Part shown: one piece after another, positions 11,641 to 21,717 of the stretch | Position numbering within the stretch: the stretch's first letter is position 1 | Layout of the letters: each line of letters opens with the position of its first letter | Source of the DNA: Ariolimax columbianus | Lineage: Eukaryota > Mollusca > Gastropoda > Stylommatophora > Arionidae | NCBI GenBank assembly: GCA_036924085.1 | Contig: JAVGWX010000011.1 | Coordinates: 42,163,470 to 42,227,469, forward strand | Direction: 5' to 3' | Length of the DNA stretch: 64,000 nucleotides | Notes under the pieces: generated by a model | Database searches by the model: none | What the model saw: the letters and a program-made list of their open reading frames with translations, nothing else | Told to the model about the DNA's origin: nothing | Position numbers and translations under genes: made by a program

Positions 11641-11814
11641 TCAGACATACTGACAAATCTTTCTACACTGAAGCTTTTCAAGCATTAATTAAACGATGGG
11701 ATAAGTGCATAAACGTTGCAGAAGATTGTATAGACAAATAAATGACATTTTGACTACTTGAAAAAAAAATTGTTTTCCTTACAAAAAAAGTTCCAATTTG
11801 ACTTAAACGCCCCT

Positions 11815-11925
11815 CGTACGCCACAACGCATTTCGTTCCATGACAACGCTATGTTACTTGCAAAGTCCTTTTCAAGAATTAGTAGCGGGAGTTTGAGAAC
11901 GAATGACAACGAAAAAGAACTCCCT
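11815..11925 (+). mobile_element. SINE-A 3' fragment
   Basis: GCCACAACGCATTTCGTTCC, TGTTACTTGC, GTAGCGGGAG and TTGAGAACGAA match the last third of SINE-A (compare 44964-45318). The 5' part is absent. Confidence 0.55.
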
Positions 11926-12789
11926 TAAATGGTACAACCTCAGACACGTGAGCCTAGAGTTCACGAAGTCACTATATTTTTGAAACTATCCCTCCCATCT
12001 TAACGCTATCATTCGTTTACTGTCATATTAAATACGCACAGCGATACACTAGATTCCGTTTGCTGTCCTATTCCCACAAGTACAATCTTTCAGGATGTCC
12101 TCTATGTATAATAGGACGGTTTCCAGGGAAACGTCAACACAATTATCTGGCATATCTATATTATGTCTCCTTGTCCGAGGACCAATCTAAATTGATGGAC
12201 ACACCAAAATGCTATAACACCCCATTTGTGGAATGCCCAAATGATCGACGTTCTTTCGCTCAGTAATGGTCGGATATAACCCCTCCGTGAAACTAGACCT
12301 AACTCTAATATAAATGTATGAGGGGCTGGTTGTTGTTGTTAGGGACAATAATAATCCGGTATTTTGCTCGGAAGGCCACAATTTTCGGGGGAAAAAAACG
12401 GTTTTTAGCGTTGGGCAAGAATTTTGGACTATTTTTGTATGGGTCCTGCGCTAAAGAAAGTAAAATCTAATCGAACAACTAGGTACGCATTTTTCACTCA
12501 ATTGGGTAAGACGTACTCTCTTCACGCGTGAGTGCTGCCGTTACCCGAAAGTTAAGCAGAGAATATTAGCACTGTAACCTATAAGGCATGTCATAAGAGG
12601 AGACCAAGGAAGGTTGAAAATGCGGTTGACTAGTCTGGAGTGGAAAAACTTTAAGCCGCAATAACTTCGACAATATTGAAATTCCTACACAATAAAACAA
12701 CCTGCTTTCTTCCGCGTAAGACTAGAAAACTAGAAAGCCACAGAATGAAAATCGTAAAAGGAATCTACTTAGGATAGCTTTTTCTACCT
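11926..12789. other. Unassigned stretch
   Basis: No motif recognised. Short frames near 12060-12381 have no family resemblance. Confidence 0.4.
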
Positions 12790-13395
12790 GGCAGCAGGTA
12801 TCCACCAGTCTATTTGAATGCCAAGCTTCGAATAATGTGTACCATTGGCTCTTTCCGTCTTGTCAGACGATAGTAATTGTGCTTTGAAAAAAATGTATGT
12901 AACCACGGTCTATGATGATAACGAATGGGACTCGTAAGACCAATCCGGGCAGAGAAACGTCTTCCACATTGTGTGCAAGGAAAGTCAGGACCGTTTGCGA
13001 CATCGCATGGTGGGGCGTGTCTTCTCAAACTCTGAGTCTTTAGCCTATCAGCAATCAGTATATCCTTTGTCTGTTTTCCATGCTTAATCCTGCCTCTATG
13101 TAACACGATCCATGGCGCATTTCCTCATGATTCAAAATCATCGATGCCTGCATCATTCATATCCTGCTTGCCTACATCCTTATACCGAAGTAGTGACCGA
13201 CGACGAGACCTTTTTTCACAACTGCAATTTTTAATGGAGAAGATCTTCGGGTATTCTGTCATCATCCATCCTCCGAGTCTGTCCCAGCCATCGGAGCCTT
13301 CGAAGACTAAACATGAAAAAGATTGTGACAGTGCCTGTTCTCTCCAACACCTCTGAGTTATTGATCTTGTCTTACCACCCAACCCTCAGGATTCT
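12790..13395 (-). mobile_element. LINE fragment: post-RT region with C-terminal finger
   Basis: Read leftwards from 13382: QRCWREQALSQSFSCLVFEG, DRLGGWMMTEYPKIFSI, KRSRRRSLLRYKDVGKQDMN, a stop, then LHRGRIKHGKQTKDILIAD and FPCTQCGRRFSARIGL. The order (domain before GHV, RRR..LLRYKDV, RGRIKHG, C-x2-C finger) matches the C-terminus of the same LINE type as 2006-2790. Few interruptions remain, so it is a younger copy. 5'-truncated. Confidence 0.75.
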
Positions 13396-13458
13396 GCGCA
13401 ATCACCTTATGTTATAGCTGTTTAGCCGCCTCTTCTGGTGCATGTAAGTAAGAATGTG

Positions 13459-13460
13459 TG

Positions 13461-13554
<94 letters not shown>
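13459..13554. repeat. (TA)n microsatellite
   Basis: Nearly pure TA dinucleotides with one C. It is continued after the SINE-A insertion at 13918-13978, so one tract was probably split by the SINE. Confidence 0.95.
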
Positions 13555-13557
<3 letters not shown>

Positions 13558-13914
13558 GATCAAGATCCTAAGCAGCGCATGAGCTGCAGTGGTCAGCGAC
13601 CCATAGCTAACTGCTAGCGTCAGTGCCAGCGATCCAGAGCTGTCAAGACCCTTCTACACCTCCATGCGGTGATCCTTGATAATAGGCTGCAACAGAGCAG
13701 ACTGGCTAAGGAGAAGGGATCGAAGAGGGAATGCTAACCCGGTACTCAAAAAATGCTCGCTGAAGTCAAATGTGTTGGACCGAAAGGTGCAAATATCGCA
13801 GTCAAGCTTTAAACTACGACACAACGCATTCCGTTCTCTGGACTACATTCTGCTACTTAAGCCCTTTCAGGGCTTGGTAGCGCGTGATTGAGAACGAACG
13901 AAGCCAAGCCAAGC

Positions 13915-13917
<3 letters not shown>
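13555..13917 (+). mobile_element. SINE-A, full-length copy inside a (TA)n tract
   Basis: Starts GGGATCAAGATCCTAAGCAG, contains CTGCTAGCGTCAGTGCCAG, GGATCGAAGAGGGAATGCTA and TGTTGGACCGAAAGGTGCAA, and ends GAGAACGAACGAAGCCAAGC. The length matches the 355-bp copy at 44964-45318. (TA)n flanks both sides (13459-13554 and 13918-13978), which fits insertion into the microsatellite, but the target duplication cannot be told apart from the repeat. Confidence 0.85.

Positions 13918-13978
<61 letters not shown>
13918..13978. repeat. (TA)n microsatellite, right part
   Basis: About 30 TA units between SINE-A and mariner copy 2. Confidence 0.95.
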
Positions 13979-13979
<1 letters not shown>

Positions 13980-14000
13980 CCATATGCTGTGTATTTTATA

Positions 14001-14729
14001 TGAGGTGTGTTAAAAAAGTATCCGACATTTTCCGTGGACACATGTGACGCACGGATGTTGTCCGTCGGTAGTGACGTATGGGAAGCGTCATGCGTATGCG
14101 TGCATTTCTTCTTGCCCGCAGATTAGTCAGTCAGCCTTTCAGTGTTGAGGGAAGTGAACTCCCGTCGGGTATTCATTCACCAGAAGTGCAGCTATATCAA
14201 GGTCACGTTGACCATTTTCGTTGACTTCCGTGGGATTCTGCATCACGAGTATGCACCAAAAGATCAAAACATTACAAAAGAGTACTACATGGAGGACATC
14301 CGTCGCCTTCGTGATGTTGCTCTATGCATACGACCGGACCTGTGGAAACTGGAAATGTGGCAGCTTCATCATGACAACATACACACCCATTATTTGCATT
14401 TGATTAAGATTTTCTTGACCAAACACAACCTTCCTCGTGTTCGCCAGGCTTCCCATTCTCCCGAAATGGCTCCTCGCGATTTTTGGCTGTTCCCCAAGCT
14501 GAAAGGAACCAGATTTTAGTCACGAGAAGACATTATAAGGAATGCGACGACCCAACTGTACTCCATTCCCTAAAAGACCTTCACAAAATGCTTCAAACAA
14601 TGACAGAACACCTGGAAGAAGATTGTGTTTACAACGTGAGCACTTTTAAGGAGATTAGAGTTTGAAATCTTCATGTGATTAATTGTATGTTTGCGACCCA
14701 AAGTTTAGATACTTTTTTAACATACCTCG
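14001..14729 (+). mobile_element. Mariner copy 2, internally deleted, with clear TIRs
   Basis: The left end TGAGGTGTGTTAAAAAAGTA (14001-14020) and right end ATACTTTTTTAACATACCTC (14709-14728) are inverted complements with two mismatches. TA dinucleotides flank both sides (13999-14000, 14730-14731), the expected target duplication. The interior encodes the second half of a mariner transposase: FRGILHHEYAPKDQNITKEY, WQLHHDNIHTHYLHLIK and ASHSPEMAPRDFWLFPKLKG. Spacing from the HHDN Asp to the PRD Asp is 34 residues, the DD34D pattern of mariner. The N-terminal half with the first Asp is missing, so this copy cannot transpose by itself. The leader has CAGTCAGCCTTTCAGTG and CTCCCGTCGGG. Confidence 0.92.
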
Positions 14730-14731
14730 TA

Positions 14732-14924
14732 TAACTAATTCTCTTTATGCAAGTCGCCGATAAGCGGGCTGGGCCGCCTTCAACTCGATAAAGACGACAA
14801 CAGACGCCACGAGAGACACCAGACTATAAACAGACCTAATCGATTCAGTGGTCTTACCAGCGCGATGATATGGAAGTGACACTGATTTCTGACAAACGAT
14901 ATAAAAGAACCAGAAAAGGATAAC
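14732..14924. other. Unassigned short stretch
   Basis: Lies between mariner copy 2 and the next LINE piece. Nothing recognised. Confidence 0.4.
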
Positions 14925-15160
14925 ACATGTCTCTCTTGAGCGTGTCTCCTAGCCTATTACTTAGGCAACAGCGTCAGATGGGCTTACACAACAGTGACAT
15001 CCGGGCATTGTCTCACGTCAAGGATGTCTTACAGCATGCCAACAATTCCATGCACCTTCGGGCTAGCCATATAGTCAGAAGAAAAGACGAATGCTGGAGC
15101 ACAGTAACTACTCTGTGACACACGTGCGGTTAAAAAAAAAAGGACCACATGGAAGATCTC
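14925..15160 (+). mobile_element. LINE C-terminal fragment
   Basis: Reads NSDIRALSHVKDVLQHANNS, then LRASHIVRRKDECWSTVTTL, matching a LINE family whose C-terminus has SDIR....V.D......KHRWAGH..RR.D.RW. The minus fragment at 48716-49150 is the same family. Ends in frame decay near 15130. Confidence 0.6.
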
Positions 15161-15349
15161 CCGCCCCTCTTTCCAGTTCGCTTGGTGGCAATATTCCCCC
15201 GAGCTTCAGAAGACTCGCGATCCTGAAACAAACAAATTCACCTTCCACTGGACAACCCGTGTCTGAGACAGAACCAACTGAAAACTGAGCTGGGACCGGC
15301 ACAAAACCACAAAAAAACACAGCACTGCTCGAGCACAGCCAGCTGAGCA

Positions 15350-15612
15350 AAGGAATGCACATTTCGGGTACCACCAACTGACACACGAGTTGAGACCTAC
15401 ACAAGAGCACATTCCGGGTACCACCAACTGACACACGAGTTGAGACCTACACAAGAGCACATTCCGGGTACCACAAACTGACAAACGAGTTGAGACCTAC
15501 ACAAAAGCACATTCCGGGTACCACGAACTGACACACGAGTTGATACCTACACAAGAGCACATTCCGGGTACCACCAACTGACACACGAGTTGAGACCTAC
15601 ACAAGAGCAAGC
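15350..15612. repeat. 50-bp minisatellite, 5 units
   Basis: The unit contains CACATTCCGGGTACCACC, AACTGACACACGAGTTG and AGACCTACACAAGAG. The GGGTACCAC landmark recurs at exactly 50-bp steps: 15366, 15416, 15466, 15516, 15566. Low divergence implies recent expansion. Confidence 0.95.
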
Positions 15613-15809
15613 GCTCTTATAGATGCACCGGTCGACTAAGACTTTATGCCCTGTGACACATGTGACTGCCACGATAACTTCCTACGCCTTTCTTTCTTGG
15701 ACAACCTTTCGTGCATTCCTATATTTTGCATATTCCGTCTTTATTATCCTCTAACTGTGATCAGTATTTGTTAGAGTCCGGAATTTAGCATTTTCATTAC
15801 GTGTTCATT

Positions 15810-16675
15810 GTTGTTGTTTAAATGCCCACAATGAATAGGTTTTCTATTGGGCGGCCTGACAATGGCGTTAAGTGGTGGGTTGCAGTTGCTTTCTTCAAAT
15901 CCCGAGCGTGGTGGTGAATGTAGACCGGGGTTCTCCAGGCGGGTGTGCTATGATTGGCTTCATCTGCGTGACTATCACTACTACAGGGATCACGTCGATC
16001 AACATCTGATCAGCCAAACTGCCTTGAAAACAACTTTTTTTTCCAGGGAATGCTACATAGAAGAGAGAGAGCGGTCTCGGTCAGTATACTGTGTCTGGCC
16101 CTGAAACAACGTCCTGATCAGTATACTGTGTCTGGCCCTGAAACAACGTCCTGATCAGTATACTGTGTCTGGCCCTGAAACAACGTCCTGATCAGTATAC
16201 TGTGTCTGGCCCTGAAACAACGTCCTGATCAGTATACTGTGTCTGGCCCTGAAACAACGTCCTGATCAGTATACTGTGTCTGGCCCTGACACAACGTCCT
16301 GGTCAGTATATTGTGACTGGCCTTGAAGCGACATCCTGGTCAGTATACTGTGTCTGGCCCTGAAACAACGTCCTGATCAGTATACTGTGTCTGGCCCTGA
16401 AACAACGTCCTGATCAGTATACTGTGTCTGGCCCTGAAACAACGTCCTGATCAGTATACTGTGTCTGGCCCTGAAACAACGTCCTGATCAGTATACTGTG
16501 TCTGGCCCTGAAACAACGTCCTGATCAGTATACTGTGTCTGGCCCTGAAACAACGTCCTGATCAGTATACTGTGTCTGGCCCTGACACAACGTCCTGGTC
16601 AGTATATTGTGCCTGGCCCTGACGCGACATCCTGTTCAGAATGGTGTTAATGACCGGTCCCCCGTCTCAGTTCCC
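15810..16675 (-). mobile_element. Array-bearing retroposon ABR, copy A (37-bp unit x ~15)
   Basis: Exact 13-bp direct repeats TTACGTGTTCATT flank the element (15797-15809 and 16676-16688). It has three parts on the plus strand: a TTGTTGTTT end, a ~260-bp leader (GTTAAGTGGTGGGTTGCAG, ATCCCGAGCGTGGTG, TGGCTTCATCTGCGTG, ATCACGTCGAT), then about 15 tandem 37-bp units carrying GATCAGTATACTGTG and GGCCCTGA (16078-16640), then CTCAGTTCCC. Read on the minus strand the element ends in an AAC-rich tail next to the duplication, as target-primed retroposons do, so I assign it to minus. The array has a higher-order pattern: a GGTCAGTATATTGTG variant recurs twice about 300 bp apart. No coding capacity seen. 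Confidence 0.85.
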
Positions 16676-16879
16676 TTACGTGTTCATTAAAATGTGACTG
16701 TTTTTTTCTGATTGCATAATAAATATTATGTGCTCAATGTACTTCCACAAATTAATAATTAGAGTCACTACGTGTTATGTATAATCATCATTTTCATCCT
16801 TTATGCTTAAGATAGAAGCTTGAACAATGTACAAACAGTTAAAGAAGATCATTGTTGCCTTTGAAAAATGTACATATAG

Positions 16880-17205
16880 AAGAATAGGGTGAATCTCGTA
16901 AATAACAAATAAGAAAGTCTTGAAGCATTTTGAAAAGCAAAGAGAATTGATGAAGAAAATAAAAATGGGGCAGTTAAGATGTTTTGGTCCTAACGAAAGA
17001 CATAACTTGCCTAAAACAATACTGGACAGAATAGTGGAGAACAAAAATGTGATAAATAAACAAGCTTTATGTTGGAGGACAACCGCAACAGACAGACAAG
17101 GACAAGCCATCCAGATAGCACCATCAAGGCAAGAGACAGAAGATGTTGTCGATCAATTGCAGCCAACATACGACGTGGAGATGGCACTTGAACTGAACTG
17201 AACTA
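16880..17205 (+). mobile_element. Probable LINE C-terminal fragment
   Basis: A 93-residue open frame (16920-17201) reads KKIKMGQLRCFGPNERHNLP, then KTILDRIVE, then VVDQLQPTYDVEMALELN. KK..LR.FGH....HNLPKT.L.G.VEG is the usual post-RT order of LINEs and would explain the frame. It is too diverged and too short for certainty. I see no host protein that fits. Confidence 0.45.
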
Positions 17206-17606
17206 AGCTCGATGTATTTTCAAGAACACATTGGCCAAGTGGTTTTCTAGGCGGGTCTTTGTGTGTGGAAGACGAGAATACAACAACCACACTAGTGTCG
17301 CATCGTAAGTGGCGATTGAAAGTGTAGTTCAATTCCTTTAGGGTAGAAATCACTCCGACTCATGGCATCGCTGATCTAGATAGCAATAAAATTTTTGGAT
17401 CTAAAATTGTCATGCTGATTCTTAAACGCTTTTATTTAGCTAAAGAGCTAAAACTGTCATGGCAAGTACAAAACCGATGACAATACATTCTAATATTGTG
17501 GGGATAATTTGGAAGTAATTTGGGACAATTTCTAATTTGAAAAATAAGGACATTGAATTTTGTTGCGTTTGCCTTATTTCTCTATTCTTCAAGGCAGTGT
17601 GCGTTG
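17206..17606. other. Unassigned stretch
   Basis: No motif or repeat recognised. Confidence 0.4.
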
Positions 17607-17800
17607 CACTATGGTTTTTATTTTGCGCTTTTCGGCCCAGTGCATCCGACTTCGGCATGCATTTTATGTAAGGGTCTGCTTCCTCTTGCATTTTCTAAGG
17701 GTTTGCTTCCCCGGGGTAACCGCCGGTGCTGTGATGGGGTCGAAACCAACACCTTCGGTTTGTGAGCCGTGCCATTTAACCACTAGCCCACGCCGTACCC
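17607..17800 (-). mobile_element. SINE-B, tRNA-derived SINE
   Basis: Read on the minus strand it begins GGGTACGGCGTGGGCTAGTG (pol III box A-like TGGGCTAGTGG), has a degenerate B box near GTTTCGACCCC, continues with CCCCGGGGAAGC, GGAAGCAGACCCTTACAT and GCATGCCGAAGTCGGATGCA, and ends in GGGCCGAAAAGCGCAAAAT. Same family as 45561-45758 and 55165-55377. Confidence 0.85.
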
Positions 17801-18225
17801 TTGGTAGAAGTGAAACGTGTTTCTGTCTGTCTGAGTAGCATAAACAAATAATTACTACATAATTCCTAAGCGAATCTTTATTTTCAATCACTACAGTGGC
17901 ATAGGGATGTGATGTTTGCCTGTAGTGCTAGAGGTCTGTAATTCAAATACTAGACGAGTGCTCTGGTTTTTGTTTCTTAAAATTGTGTGTTAAAAATCTT
18001 ATTTTAACTTGTATCAAAACAGACAATATGATTATGACGTAATTTTGCAACACCATTCAGTATATATGCGTGCGTGCGTGCGTATATGTGCGTGCGTAAG
18101 TGTTTGTTTTATAAAATTACAGATGCGCATAAACGTGTGAGTGAGTTATATAATATTATATTATAATTTAATATAAGATTTCTTTCATATTTGCTGAGGA
18201 CAGAAAATTAAAAAAATTAAATAAA
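17801..18225. other. Unassigned stretch with a short TGCG/CGTG microsatellite
   Basis: AT-rich. TGCGTGCGTGCG occurs near 18066-18100. No coding motif. Confidence 0.4.
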
Positions 18226-19306
18226 TACAAATGTTTCAAAAATATTTATAAAACGCTTTTATTTCAAAATGCACTAAAATGCACAAATTCAATTATATTA
18301 AATTAAATAGCTTTACTGTTACGCCTTTTGCCCAAACACTCATTAAGTTTCATCACAAATATGAAATTAAAGCATGGTACGCTGGTAAGGATTCATCAGT
18401 AGTTCTGTAGTGTAAAAACACATTAATAGGTACGGTCAGATACCACGATAAGATGAAAACAAAAACTACGTTACAAACAAAACGCCATTAACAACAACAA
18501 AGACATGAGAGCTAGCGACTCACTGTGGATGGAAAGACCACAGCACAGACCTTATATTTATATAATTTTCAGAAAAATTCAAAATCAGAAAATAAATAAT
18601 TACCTTCCATTTGTAAAATATTTAGAAGAATCCAAAAACAAAGACATGAGCACATAACGTTGAACACAGAGGAGAAATGGTTTATCAATTCCATTTTGGC
18701 CAGAAAATGTAAATACTTTGGCCATATATCAAAAAACACAACGGCCTTGAGAGAACCGTGTTGAAGGTATTGTGCCAAGCAAAAGAGACAGGGGTGGACC
18801 AAGAAGACGATGGCACCAAGATATCCAGGAATGCCCGGGTATTACTGTGGCGGAGGCTGGAGATTTGGTAATAGAAATAGTTTCTTTCAGACATAATGTG
18901 ATGATAGCGACGTTCTATAAATGGCATGCTACAAGATGATGATGACACTTAAAGCAGTAAAAACGATACTTAGCTGGATAGCACATACAATTTTGTCTCC
19001 ATAACCACTATTCTAATTAAGTCAGGATCCAGATGGCAAATGGGCCAGCGGGGTGACAGTGGCCAGAAAGGTGTGGAAAGTGGGAGAATGCCGGATACGC
19101 CGATAGCAACCAAACAGGGAATAGCCAAATATAGATATAGTTGTGCATACTTAATCAGCGCCCACGCTTACATTTCATATTTGGGATGATACATGACTAT
19201 TTGGCGTGAGACAAAAAGTAAAGTTAACTAAGTTAACATAACTGAATTATTGTGGACATTTTAGTGCATTTTGAAATAAAAGTGTTTTTAAACAATTATT
19301 TATTTC
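18226..19306. mobile_element. Inverted-repeat element (candidate DNA transposon) with LINE inside
   Basis: Left arm 18226-18325 and right arm 19203-19306 are imperfect inverted complements. The core CTTTTATTTCAAAATGCAC at about 18256 is matched exactly by GTGCATTTTGAAATAAAAG at about 19265. Similarity continues inward on both sides (GTTAACTTAG and CTTTACT segments, then ACGCC). About 100-bp arms around a ~0.9-kb interior look like a long-TIR non-autonomous DNA element. A LINE fragment (18600-18955) lies inside. Superfamily not recognised. Confidence 0.5.
18600..18955 (+). mobile_element. LINE C-terminal fragment with (GAT)n tail
   Basis: Plus-strand frames give LARKCKYFGHISKNTTALRE, then AKQKRQGWTKKTMAPRY, then GGGWRFGNRNSFFQT, the order FGH..R...LE.....G...R.RGRPR..W..DI....G of LINE C-termini. 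It ends AAGATGATGATGA, a typical tail for this LINE type (compare 25515-25533). Frameshifted. Confidence 0.6.
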
Positions 19307-19313
19307 ATTATCC

Positions 19314-19669
19314 TTCTTCTTCTTCTTCATTCATTCTCAATCTCCCACTACCATACCCTGAAAGGGTAAGTAGCAGAATGTAGTCCAGAGAACGGAATGC
19401 GTTGTGTCGTAGTTTACAGCTTGGCTGCAATATTTGCACCTTTCGATCCAACACTCCGACTTCAGCAATCATTTTTTGAGTACCGGGTTAGCATTCCCTC
19501 TTCGATCCCTTCTTCTTAGCCAGTCTGCCCTGCTGCAGCCTGTTATCCAGGATCACCGCGTGGAGGTGTAGAAAAGTCTAGGCAGCTATGGTTCGCTGGC
19601 CCTGACGCTAGCAGTCAACTATGGGTCGATGACCACTGCAGCTCATGCGCTGCTCAGCATCTTGATCCC
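19314..19669 (-). mobile_element. SINE-A, full length, with 13-bp target duplication
   Basis: Minus-strand SINE-A with a (GAAGAA)n tail at its 3' end (19314-19325 on plus). The flanks are TATTTCATTATCC (19301-19313) and TATTTCGTTATCC (19670-19682), a 13-bp target duplication with one mismatch. It inserted at the right edge of the inverted-repeat element. Diagnostic body segments (GATCGAAGAGGGAATGCTAA, AAAGGTGCAAATATTGCAG in complement) are present. Confidence 0.9.
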
Positions 19670-19889
19670 TATTTCGTTATCCTATCCGTATTCCATTGCA
19701 GAGCATATCCCCGAGTACGAATAGTTAATATATTTCCTTACCGAATCGATTACAAATTGAATATTCGGTACATTTCTAATAAACATTTAAGGCGCTACTC
19801 AATTTAGGGCTAACAAAATTATCCATTTTGTCCCCACGCACAAACACATACCAAAAAACAAAAGGAAAAATAGTCTAACAAAACAACAC

Positions 19890-20736
19890 AGATTTTCCAT
19901 TTGTATAATATTCAGAAGAATCCAATAAAATATCTAAGTGTGGCTTGTTTAGGATTGCAGAACAGATTCTGCTCACACGATACATCCGGTTAAAGACAAG
20001 TAATATCAAAACATGGTTAACTAATAACCGCATCACGTGGGCTTCTATTGATAAAATATTCGGTTGCTGACAATAAAAGAGTGAAATATGTTGTGTCCAG
20101 AATGTTAGTGTTGAATCTGTATTTATAACACGTTCGGTTAAAGACAATCATAAGCTCGCAGGGGCTTCTGTTTATAATGTGTTTGGCAAAATGTTATAAA
20201 TATCGATGCATACCATAATTAGTCTCTGATTGCGGCACCCGACATTATATTTATGATACATTCGGTTAAACGCAAGCAATATCGAAGTGTGTCTGGTATA
20301 AATAAAGCAGACATGGTCTTGCATTTATGATGTATTCGGATAAACACAAGCGTTATTAAAATGTAGCTAGTATATATATATATATAGCTGTCGACTTAAT
20401 ATTTATGGTCTTCGTATAAAGACAAACAATGTTATGTTTTGTATAACAAAAAGGCAGACACAACCGTATATTTATGATGTAAACGGATAAAAACAAGAAA
20501 TATTAAAGTGTAGTTTGTATAAAGAAAGCTGACCACAACATCACATTTATGATGTGTTCGTATAAAGGCAAACAATGTTAAAGTGCAGTTTGTATAGCAA
20601 AAAGGCAGACACAACCGTATATTTATGATGTAAACGGATAAAAACAAGTAATATTAAAGTGTAGTTTGTATAAAGATGGCGGACCACAACATATCATTTA
20701 TGATGTGTTCGGATAAAGGTAAGCAATATTAAAGTG
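19890..20736 (+). repeat. ~75-bp minisatellite, left part
   Basis: Units share TTTATGATGTGTTCGGATAA, AAACAAGTAATATTAAAGTG, AGTTTGTATAAAG and GCAGACACAAC. From 20400 they alternate between a GTGTTCG form and a GTAAACGG form, giving a 151-bp dimer (20471 vs 20622). Units before 20250 are very diverged. The array resumes at 21103, after the ABR copy B insertion. Confidence 0.85.
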
Positions 20737-21102
20737 CTGTTGTTGTATTTATTGTTGTTGTTTCGAATGTCACCAATGTGTAAGTTGACTTACTTGCGCG
20801 CCCTGAAAAGGACGTTAAGTGGCGGGTTGTAGGAGCTTTCCTCACATCCCGAGCGTGCTGATGAAGGTAGACCGTGGCCCTCCAGGCAGTTTGCTATGAT
20901 TTGCTTAATCTGTGTGTTACTCACTACTACGGGACCACGTCGATACCTCACCTCGTTTGCCAGGCCGCCACGAAAACAATCCGTTTCTATAGAGGGCTAC
21001 GAGGAAGCCGAGGTGAGGGTCTTGGCCAGTATATTTTGCCTGACCCTGACTAACATGTCCGATCAGTATGTTGTGCCTAACCAAACGTTAGTCTTCCTCC
21101 CT
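20737..21102 (-). mobile_element. ABR copy B, short form (about 2 units of the 37-bp repeat)
   Basis: Flanks ATATTAAAGTG (20726-20736) and ATATTAAATTG (21103-21113) form an 11-bp duplication with one mismatch within the 75-bp minisatellite. Plus-strand order: TTGTTGTTGTTT end, leader (GTTAAGTGGCGGGTTG, ATCCCGAGCGTGCTGATGAA, CGTCGATACCTCACC, GCCGAGGTGAGGGTCTTGGC), then about two repeat units (CAGTATATTTTGCCTGACC, GATCAGTATGTTGTGCC), then GTTAGTCTTCCTCC. At 366 bp it is the compact form of the family. Confidence 0.85.
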
Positions 21103-21290
21103 ATATTAAATTGTAGTTTGTGGAAAGAAAGCGGACACAGTCGTACATTTATGATGTGATCGAATAAATGTAAGCAAAAAACAAAGGGTAGTTAGCCTAT
21201 AGATAGTAGACGCGAACTGAAATGTATGATATCTTGGGACAAAAACAAGCAATATTTAAATATATGTAGTGTAAAGAAAGCAGACACGAG
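21103..21290 (+). repeat. ~75-bp minisatellite, right part
   Basis: Continues the same units (TTGTAGTTTGTGGAAAGAAA, CATTTATGATGTGATCGAAT, AGTGTAAAGAAAGCAGACAC), so copy B split a pre-existing array. Confidence 0.8.
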
Positions 21291-21717
21291 CATTCATTGT
21301 TAATCTATTCAAACTTTTTAAACCTTGTGTAATTCACTTACATTTTGATCGTTTGATAATATCTATGTATCTTCACTTTCTGACTTGTTTGTGGGCCCTT
21401 TCTATTGTCCTGCATCTGATAAAGATCTTTACAAGTGGTAACTTTGTGACACTTATTACTGTATTTAGTTAGAACAACACTGCAACTTTGTTTGTTTTTA
21501 GCTACCATTAGTGCCAGATGAGGAAAGAATATGCAATTATTAATACGATGAGGGGTTCAAGTCAAACATGGACTTTTGTTTTTGTAAGAACAAAAAAATT
21601 GTTTAAATCCACGACCTTTAAATAATGTTTTTCATTTTCAACAGATTGTGCCCCATTATTATGTAATTTTGTGTCAATTAGGAGAAAACTATTTATTTGT
21701 TAATATCAAGTGTCAAA
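21291..21717. other. Unassigned AT-rich stretch
   Basis: No motif recognised between the 75-bp array and ABR copy C. Confidence 0.4.
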
